Positions 6,583 through 11,978 of a stretch of 11,978 nt of DNA are shown piece by piece. The stretch's first letter is position 1; each line of letters begins with the position of its first letter. A model generated the notes under the pieces. It ran no database searches. It had not been told where the DNA came from and saw only the letters and a list, made by a program, of their open reading frames with translations. The stretch is taken from NCBI GenBank assembly GCA_041689205.1, contig JBDNGQ010000259.1, positions 1-11,978 of the forward strand. Direction: 5' to 3'. Source of the stretch: JAVVEG01 sp041689205. Its GTDB lineage: Bacteria; Pseudomonadota; Gammaproteobacteria; Pseudomonadales; Pseudohongiellaceae. Position numbers and translations under genes: made by a program.

Positions 6583-8366
6583 TGGATTTCCTGATTGCTG
6601 GCAGCGCCTTGACCGAATTTCACTTTTTGCGTCCACTCTGGCTGCTGTTGATGCTGCCCGTGGTGCTGCTGGTGTTTTATTTATGGCGGATCAACGAATC
6701 CAGTACCGCCTGGGATAAGGCCATCGATAAATCGCTGCTGCCTTATCTGCTGGACAAGCGCAAGAATTCTTCCCAGCGCACCCCACTGCTGCTGCTGTTA
6801 CTGGTCTGGCTGGCATCGGTATCCGCTTTGGCCGGGCCGGTCTGGGAGAGAATTCCGCAACCGGTGCAGAAGAGTCAGGATGCTCTGGTCATAATTCTGG
6901 ATCTGTCCTTATCCATGTACGCAACCGATTACGAACCGAATCGTCTGACCATTGCACGCCGCAAATTACTGGATGTGCTTACGGTGCGCAGTGAAGGCCA
7001 GACTGGTCTGGTAGTTTATGCCGCTGATGCTCACACGGTGACACCTCTGACTGATGATTCGGTGACCATTTCCGCACTGGCTCCTTCACTGAGCCCTAAT
7101 ATCATGCCTTCTTTTGGCAGCAATCCCATTCTTGCTGTAGAGCGGGCCATCAGCCTGCTGATTGAGGCAGGGGCACCCGCAGGCAGATTATTGTTGATTA
7201 CCGATGGCATTAACAACAGCGATTCCAGGGGCATTCAAGAGCTATTGCAACAAAGCCCCTACAGCCTGTCAGTGCTCGGCATAGGCACCCGTGACGGGGC
7301 ACCAGTTCCTGCCAGCAATGGAGACTTTCTGCGTGACAGCTCTGGCAATATCGTGATACCCGGATTTGACAGTTCAATTCTGGAAGATCTCGCAGGCAGT
7401 CTCGATGGCCGTTATTCTGATGTGGTGCTGTCCTCCTCTGATCTGGATTACCTGCTGGCAGACTACAGCTTCCGCAATGACGAAATGCTTGGGGAAAGTG
7501 GCGAAACCTTCGATGTCTGGCAGGATGCCGGCCCCTGGCTGTTGCTGTTGATTCTGCCACTGAGTGCACTGATCTTTCGCCGCGGCTGGGTTCTAACCCT
7601 GGTGCTTACCGGCAGCGCACTGAGCGGCATGGTAATTCCAACTGCGCCCGCGCAGGCAGCAGGGTGGCAGGATCTGTGGAAAACTAAAAACCAGCAGGCC
7701 GCAGAGGCACTGGCCAATGAAGACGCTGAGAGCGCCGCTGCGTTGTTTGAAGCCCCCGATTGGAAAGGCACTGCCGCTTATAAGGCCGGAGATTATGAAG
7801 GCGCAATTCAGTCATTCAACCAATTGACTGATGTGACATCTCTTTATAATCTGGGCAATGCCTATGCTCAGGCACGTAAATTTGAAGAAGCTATTCAGGC
7901 TTATGATGCTGCGCTGGCGCTGGAAGCTGATCACGTGGATGCGCTGCACAATAAAGAAATTGTTGAGCAGTTGCTGGAAGAACAGGAACAACAGGAAGAA
8001 GAAGAGCGTCAGAACCAGGAACAACAGGAGCAGGAACAGGAGCAGCAGGAAAGCGCTCAAAGCGAACCTGATGAAAACGACAGTAATCCCCAGGAGCAGG
8101 AGCCTCAGGATCCGGACGGCGAAGAAAATGAGCAGGAACCGCAATCCGATGACAGCGAGCAGCAACAACAGCAGCAGGAACAGCAGGAGGCTGAAGATGC
8201 CAGCACCGCAGAAACTGAAGATCAGGAATCCCTGGAGCAATGGCTGCGTCGCATAAATGACGATCCAGGTGAATTATTACAACGTAAATTCCAGTTTGAA
8301 TACCGACGTCGTCAACTGGAAAACAGAAATGCCGGCAACCCACCCGTGGAACGACAGATATGGTAA
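6582..8366 (+). CDS. VWA-TPR fusion membrane protein (BatB-BatC-like)
   Basis: A 594-residue fusion. Order: membrane segments at about 17-35 and 68-85 around a basic loop; a VWA domain (about 100-295) with DLSLS (Asp107, Ser109, Ser111) and ITDGINN (Asp208); membrane segments at about 318-332 and 335-353 split by Arg-Arg; a TPR region (about 395-455, with LYNLGNAYAQARKFEEAI and AYDAALALEADHVDALHNK); a Gln/Glu-rich tract (about 464-549); and a C-terminal motif WLRRINDDPGELLQRKF (555-571), typical of BatC-like TPR proteins. VWA, TPR and the acidic tract should all be periplasmic. The usual MIDAS threonine is not clear: the matching place reads PSFGSNP. The last membrane segment ends APAQA-A, like a signal peptidase I site, suggesting an old BatC signal peptide inside the fusion. 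Start ATG shares one base with the previous stop; GTG at 6579 is an alternative. Confidence 0.92.
   Translation: MDFLIAGSALTEFHFLRPLWLLLMLPVVLLVFYLWRINESSTAWDKAIDKSLLPYLLDKRKNSSQRTPLLLLLLVWLASVSALAGPVWERIPQPVQKSQDALVIILDLSLSMYATDYEPNRLTIARRKLLDVLTVRSEGQTGLVVYAADAHTVTPLTDDSVTISALAPSLSPNIMPSFGSNPILAVERAISLLIEAGAPAGRLLLITDGINNSDSRGIQELLQQSPYSLSVLGIGTRDGAPVPASNGDFLRDSSGNIVIPGFDSSILEDLAGSLDGRYSDVVLSSSDLDYLLADYSFRNDEMLGESGETFDVWQDAGPWLLLLILPLSALIFRRGWVLTLVLTGSALSGMVIPTAPAQAAGWQDLWKTKNQQAAEALANEDAESAAALFEAPDWKGTAAYKAGDYEGAIQSFNQLTDVTSLYNLGNAYAQARKFEEAIQAYDAALALEADHVDALHNKEIVEQLLEEQEQQEEEERQNQEQQEQEQEQQESAQSEPDENDSNPQEQEPQDPDGEENEQEPQSDDSEQQQQQQEQQEAEDASTAETEDQESLEQWLRRINDDPGELLQRKFQFEYRRRQLENRNAGNPPVERQIW
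7971..8228 (+). repeat. Gln/Glu-rich low-complexity tract inside the VWA-TPR gene
   Basis: About 86 codons dominated by CAG/CAA and GAA/GAG with some Asp, Asn, Ser and Pro. It includes a run of six glutamines near residues 527-532 and a 14-base direct repeat CAGGAACAACAGGA at 7983-7996 and 8016-8029, in frame and 33 bases apart. The coded segment should be disordered or coiled-coil and strongly acidic. It links the TPR region to the conserved C-terminal motif. Its length may vary between strains by slippage. Confidence 0.75.
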
Positions 8367-10183
8367 AAGCATTTACAGCAAATTTCCTGATGCTGACGCT
8401 GCTGTTGCTGGTCAGCGCGGCGAATAATTCAGCGCTGGCTCAGACCGATCTGGTTGAAGCCTCACTCGACAGGTATGAACTCACCCGCGGCGAAACCTTC
8501 GTGTTGACCATCCGCGTCCACGGTCAACAAGGCGGAGTGCAGATGGACATGGCCCCGCTGCAGGAGAATTTTGATATTATCCTGACCCGCACTTCCAGCC
8601 AGTTACGCACCGTGAATAATCGCACTGAATCATGGACCGATTACCATTTGACGCTGTTTCCCCGCACTACTGGAGTACTCGAAGTGCCGTCACTGCAGGT
8701 TGCCGGCATTATGACCGAACCGCTTGAAGTCAATGTGCTGGCGCAAACCCAGACAGCGATGACGCCAGGTCAGACCATCTACATGGAAACCATCATCAAT
8801 AAGAAAATCGTTTATGTGCAGGAACAATTGCTGTTCACGATTCGCCTTTACTACACCATTAATGGTATCCGTAACCCGCAGTTCACAGAACTGGAAATGG
8901 ATAATACCGTCATCCAGATGATTGGCTCTCCAAATCAATATGAGAAGCTCATTGACGAGCAACGCTATGGCGTCTATGAAAAGCAGTATGTGATATTTCC
9001 ACAACGCAGCGGCGAATTAATCATTCCCGATATCGTGTTTCGTGGCGAAGTCACCGACGGGTCCAGCAACTTTGTGTTCCGAAATACGAACACCCGCACT
9101 ATCACAGCCTTCTCGGAAGGCTACACGGTTGAGGTAAAAGAGCGACCTGCCTCGTTCACCAGCGACACCTGGTTGCCCGCAGAGAATGTGGTCATTACAG
9201 AAGAGTGGAGCAGCGATCCAACCCGTATCAGAGTTGGTGATTCGATCTCACGTACCATCAGTATCACAGCTTCCGGACTGGATGGCGCCGCATTGCCACC
9301 TTTGCAAAATTCACAGATAGACAAACTTAACCTCTATCCAGATCCGCCCAGCGTCGAGCGTACTTTCATCGATGGCAAGATTGTCGGGAAACGCACTGAG
9401 TCGTGGTCCATGGTGGCACTGGAAAGTGGTTCAGTTGTGCTTCCTGAGATCAACGTTCGCTGGTGGGATATTAATAATGAACAGCTGAACTCAGCAACTC
9501 TGCCAGCCACCATGCTGGTAGTGGCACCCGCCCCCAATGGTGCTTCTCTGCCCGCTGATGTTGCACTTGACAGCGCGGCGGTTGCCGAAAATGCAACCGA
9601 AACTGACGCTGCACGCAATAACCTGCTGCCCGATAATATGTTGATGGATGATCTGATTTCCCCTGCCCGGACCCCGCCATGGATCACTGCTCTGGCGGCA
9701 TTGGCAGGCGCTCTCGTAATTCTGATCTGGTTTTTTTTACAACGCAGACCAGCTCGTAAGCCCCGTGAACCGCAACAAAAAAATGCTGAAAGCTCCATGG
9801 CATATGCTGATGAAATTGCGGCCAGTCAGGAAGCTCAAGCCTTCAAGCGTCTGGAGAAAACCTGCATTGAAAAAGATCCAGCACGTATTCGACTGGCCTT
9901 GATTGCGTGGGGTCGGCAGTTTTTCCAGGATGCCAACCTGATTACTCTTGATGACCTGGTCAGACGCACTGGCAGTAATGAGCTAGAGCAGAGCTGTACG
10001 CGTATTCAGGCTGCTGTTTATGGTAAATACGACGGCACACAAAGTGCCGCAGAAGCCACTCTGGCAGAAGATACGGCACAGTTGCTGAGTCAGATAGCAG
10101 CAATTCGAAAGCAGCGTCTGCGCAACCATGCCCACCAGCGCCAACACGATAATTATGCTTTAGCGCCGCTTTATAAGGTGTAA
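8360..10183 (+). CDS. batD: BatD-like membrane protein (oxygen-tolerance family)
   Basis: A 607-residue protein with a signal peptide (hydrophobic core about 8-20, likely cleavage after ALA at residue 27), a large beta-rich periplasmic region (about 28-435), one membrane segment (about 440-460) and a cytosolic tail. The periplasmic part begins VEASLDRYELTRGETFVLTI, the usual BatD opening (a strand-rich domain with xxRGExFxLTI), and repeats an Ig-like pattern, with a second such unit around WSSDPTRIRVGDSISRTI (283-300). After the membrane comes QRRPARKPR and a helical domain (about 490-585). BatD is encoded with BatA/B/C and is assumed to join them in a membrane complex; no catalytic residues are visible. 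The ATG overlaps the VWA-TPR stop by 7 bases, and yciH follows 13 bases later. The family call is good, though the sequence is known to diverge widely across bacteria. Confidence 0.88.
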   Translation: MVKAFTANFLMLTLLLLVSAANNSALAQTDLVEASLDRYELTRGETFVLTIRVHGQQGGVQMDMAPLQENFDIILTRTSSQLRTVNNRTESWTDYHLTLFPRTTGVLEVPSLQVAGIMTEPLEVNVLAQTQTAMTPGQTIYMETIINKKIVYVQEQLLFTIRLYYTINGIRNPQFTELEMDNTVIQMIGSPNQYEKLIDEQRYGVYEKQYVIFPQRSGELIIPDIVFRGEVTDGSSNFVFRNTNTRTITAFSEGYTVEVKERPASFTSDTWLPAENVVITEEWSSDPTRIRVGDSISRTISITASGLDGAALPPLQNSQIDKLNLYPDPPSVERTFIDGKIVGKRTESWSMVALESGSVVLPEINVRWWDINNEQLNSATLPATMLVVAPAPNGASLPADVALDSAAVAENATETDAARNNLLPDNMLMDDLISPARTPPWITALAALAGALVILIWFFLQRRPARKPREPQQKNAESSMAYADEIAASQEAQAFKRLEKTCIEKDPARIRLALIAWGRQFFQDANLITLDDLVRRTGSNELEQSCTRIQAAVYGKYDGTQSAAEATLAEDTAQLLSQIAAIRKQRLRNHAHQRQHDNYALAPLYKV

Positions 10184-10196
10184 TCAAAAAGCTGTG

Positions 10197-10550
10197 ATGA
10201 AAAGTTCAAGGCTGGTCTACTCAACGGCAACAGGAAAAACCTGTGAGGTTTGCGAAAAACCAGTTGCTGCTTGCCTCTGCAGCAAACAGAAACCAGCTCA
10301 GGCTTATGCGGACGGAATGCTGCGGATTCGCCGGGAAACCAAAGGCCGTAAAGGCAAAGGTGTCACTCTGGTTGATGGTTTATCGCTGCCAGCAGCCGAA
10401 ATGGAACTGCTGGCACGTCAGCTCAAAAACAAATGCGGCAGTGGTGGTACCGTGAAAGAGGGCATGATAGAAATTCAAGGCGATCATCGCGGCACTGTGC
10501 AGGAGTTTTTGCAGCAGGCTGGTTATAAAACCAAACTCGCTGGCGCTTAG
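10197..10550 (+). CDS. yciH: YciH-type SUI1/eIF1 family translation factor
   Basis: A 117-residue protein of the bacterial SUI1 (eIF1-like) family, which is thought to act on initiation fidelity at the 30S subunit. It matches E. coli YciH at RLVYSTATGK (5-14), RIRRETKGRKGKGVTLV (43-59), LKNKCGSGGTVKEGMIEIQGD (76-96, cited as LKNKCGSGGTVK and IEIQGD) and the C-terminal TKLAGA. Unlike E. coli YciH, its N-terminal linker carries four cysteines (16, 19, 26, 28) as CX2CX6CXC, which could bind zinc; I recall similar clusters in Pseudomonas-type homologues. The start is ATG at 10197 or GTG at 10194; no good ribosome binding site precedes either. It lies 13 bases after batD with no terminator between, so it is probably the last gene of the operon. 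It ends 22 bases before the convergent transglutaminase gene. Confidence 0.93.
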   Translation: MKSSRLVYSTATGKTCEVCEKPVAACLCSKQKPAQAYADGMLRIRRETKGRKGKGVTLVDGLSLPAAEMELLARQLKNKCGSGGTVKEGMIEIQGDHRGTVQEFLQQAGYKTKLAGA

Positions 10551-10572
10551 TCCTACCCTTCTCCAGCTTCGT

Positions 10573-11978
10573 TTAATCGAGCAGCTTTACTATCAACATG
10601 CGCACCTGGCTGCGCAGCCTCGAAGTCGCGGCTGCATAGGCCTTACTCGCTGCTGCAATTTCCTGCTCTGGCTCTTTGTAGAGAATGTGAATGAACTGTT
10701 CCGTAATCTTATTCATCTCTGCTTTTAAATCTGGCCGGTAATGCGCGACTCGTTCACAGTAAGCCAGAGGACCTTCCGCAGGTAATCTGCTCAGTCCTTT
10801 CGCAGCCAGCGCATCGGTTAGTTCCAGATACAGCGCCAGCCGGGGATCAAGCGTCGCGCGTCTTCTGAGCCAGACCATAAAGACAGCAGCCAGGGCCATG
10901 CTCAAGGCTGTCAGGCCGATCAGTGCCAGCAAAGCACGCTGGCGCTCGTTTTCGCCAAACAGGTCCTTCAACAACTGCATTTGTAAATCGCTGTCATAAC
11001 TGATCACCCAGCGGTTCCAATTGTACTCTGCTGCATCCAGGCGCAGCCGCATGGTGTTAAGCCATGGCATGCCAGTAAAGCGCATCATGGAGAAACGCGA
11101 ACCTTCCAGAAATCCAGAACTTGCGCCAAAAACAGCCTCCATGCCCTGATTAATGCGCTCCGGCGCAACCCAGGCAGTTGGATCAAAACGAATCCAGCCC
11201 TCCCCTTCCAACCATACTTCAGCCCAGGCATGAGCATTGTATTGATAGACCATCAGGTAATCTTCAAAGGGGTTGTATTCTGCGCCCTGATAGCCGACCA
11301 CAACGCGTGCCGGTATCCCGGCTGCCCGCATCAGGTAAACGAAACTGCCAGCATAATGCCCGCAAAAACCTTCACGGGTATCAAACATAAACTCATCGAT
11401 GCTTTCCCCGTTTAGCGCAGGGGGTGTTAATGTGTAATAGAAGGGTTGCTGGTTGTAACTGCGCAGCACAGCTTGCACATATTCCCGCTCATCCGCATAA
11501 ATAGCACGCAATTCGTTCGCATAGGCACGGCTGCGAGGATTATCACCGGTGGGTAATTGCAAAGCACGGCGCTGAATACTTGAATGCAATGTCAGATCGC
11601 TTACCGTCTCTGGATAAGATCGAGCCAGATAACGGTAACGCTGATTTACTGGACGCACCGTCAGCAGTGTGTCATTGCGATCCAGAATTACCTCAGGCGC
11701 AGTGACCTGCGCCAATTTGATGCCGTATAGCCAGGGTTGCTGAGTTGCCTCAAGAATAACATCGTATTCCAGAACAGGTTGCAATTCGGCGGCTTTGATT
11801 TCTTGCATACGCGGCAACAAAGGACCAGAACTGCGTGTCCAAGTCTGCCCATCGAACTGATCAAGCACCAGACCCCGCCAGTACAGCTGATCGTGTGAGG
11901 GCGTCTGGCCATTGAATTTAACCCGGAATGCGAGCTCACCGGAGCGTCCAAGCTGGCTGATCTGACCAGGCGTCATCT
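10573..11978 (-). CDS. tgpA: TgpA-like membrane transglutaminase, C-terminal part (gene runs off the right edge)
   Basis: The visible 467 or so codons begin at MTPGQISQLGRSGELAFRV and QLYWRGLVLDQFDGQTW, segments that in TgpA lie after a block of N-terminal membrane helices; the true start is therefore beyond the window and the ATG at 11976 is internal. A transglutaminase-like domain follows with a complete triad: Cys205 in EGFCGHYAGSF, His249 in YNAHAWAEVW and Asp265 in WIRFDPTAW. Then come one membrane segment (about 347-369), an Arg-rich stretch and a C-terminal helical domain of DUF4129 type (about 378-440). TgpA of Pseudomonas aeruginosa is an essential inner-membrane protein with a periplasmic transglutaminase domain; its substrate is unknown. 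It converges on yciH with 22 bases between. TgpA genes usually follow a moxR-DUF58 pair, which would be to the right. Confidence 0.92.
   Translation of the reverse strand, partial: MTPGQISQLGRSGELAFRVKFNGQTPSHDQLYWRGLVLDQFDGQTWTRSSGPLLPRMQEIKAAELQPVLEYDVILEATQQPWLYGIKLAQVTAPEVILDRNDTLLTVRPVNQRYRYLARSYPETVSDLTLHSSIQRRALQLPTGDNPRSRAYANELRAIYADEREYVQAVLRSYNQQPFYYTLTPPALNGESIDEFMFDTREGFCGHYAGSFVYLMRAAGIPARVVVGYQGAEYNPFEDYLMVYQYNAHAWAEVWLEGEGWIRFDPTAWVAPERINQGMEAVFGASSGFLEGSRFSMMRFTGMPWLNTMRLRLDAAEYNWNRWVISYDSDLQMQLLKDLFGENERQRALLALIGLTALSMALAAVFMVWLRRRATLDPRLALYLELTDALAAKGLSRLPAEGPLAYCERVAHYRPDLKAEMNKITEQFIHILYKEPEQEIAAASKAYAAATSRLRSQVRMLIVKLLD

Noticed and set aside
7812..8240. Open frame of 142 codons on the minus strand opposite the VWA-TPR gene, with a very hydrophobic Leu/Phe-rich product
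   Set aside because: It is the complement of CAG/GAA repeats coding the Gln/Glu tract; the low complexity of the sense strand explains the open frame and the apparent membrane segments.
10551..10600. Bidirectional terminator between yciH and tgpA
   Set aside because: Only an imperfect GCTTCG...CGAGC pairing with a bulge is seen, mostly inside the end of tgpA; too weak to call.

Overview
The window looks like chromosomal DNA from a gammaproteobacterium. The TatD, class 2 PyrD and YciH-type SUI1 proteins read very close to their Escherichia coli relatives, and the MoxR/DUF58/DUF4381/VWA/VWA-TPR/BatD order is the one seen in Pseudomonas-like and marine gammaproteobacteria. I see no phage, IS element, CRISPR array, tRNA or rRNA. 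The genus cannot be fixed from the sequence alone.

Left part (1-2763), housekeeping genes. A branched-chain aminotransferase (ilvE-like, minus strand, cut by the left edge) diverges from tatD (plus). tatD converges on, and overlaps by 38 bases, a small glutaredoxin-like gene that is translationally coupled (GTGA overlap) behind pyrD on the minus strand. pyrD most likely starts at a TTG codon, because the longer ATG start falls in its own -10 box. The 391-base gap between pyrD and moxR holds two divergent promoter candidates and a perfect 7+1+7 inverted repeat just upstream of moxR.

Central part (3034-10550), one long plus-strand operon: moxR (AAA+ ATPase), a DUF58 protein, a DUF4381 membrane protein, a VWA membrane protein (BatA/B-like), a VWA-TPR fusion (BatB-BatC-like), batD, and a yciH-type gene. 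The last five junctions are overlaps or gaps of under 15 bases. The predicted topology is a cytosolic MoxR ATPase with a cytosolic DUF58 adaptor, joined to an inner-membrane complex whose VWA, TPR and BatD domains face the periplasm. This is the 'Bat' (Bacteroides aerotolerance) type of MoxR system, generally linked to envelope stress and assembly of protein complexes, but its substrate is unknown.

Right part (10573-11978): a TgpA-like membrane transglutaminase on the minus strand, cut by the right edge, convergent with the operon. TgpA genes usually follow their own moxR-DUF58 pair, so a second MoxR system may lie just beyond the right edge.

The most interesting points are these: a shared layout (TM, Arg-rich stretch, short helical domain) in the DUF4381 protein, BatD and TgpA; a signal-peptide-like segment buried in the BatB-BatC fusion; a translation factor gene with a cysteine cluster at the operon end; and the palindrome upstream of moxR.
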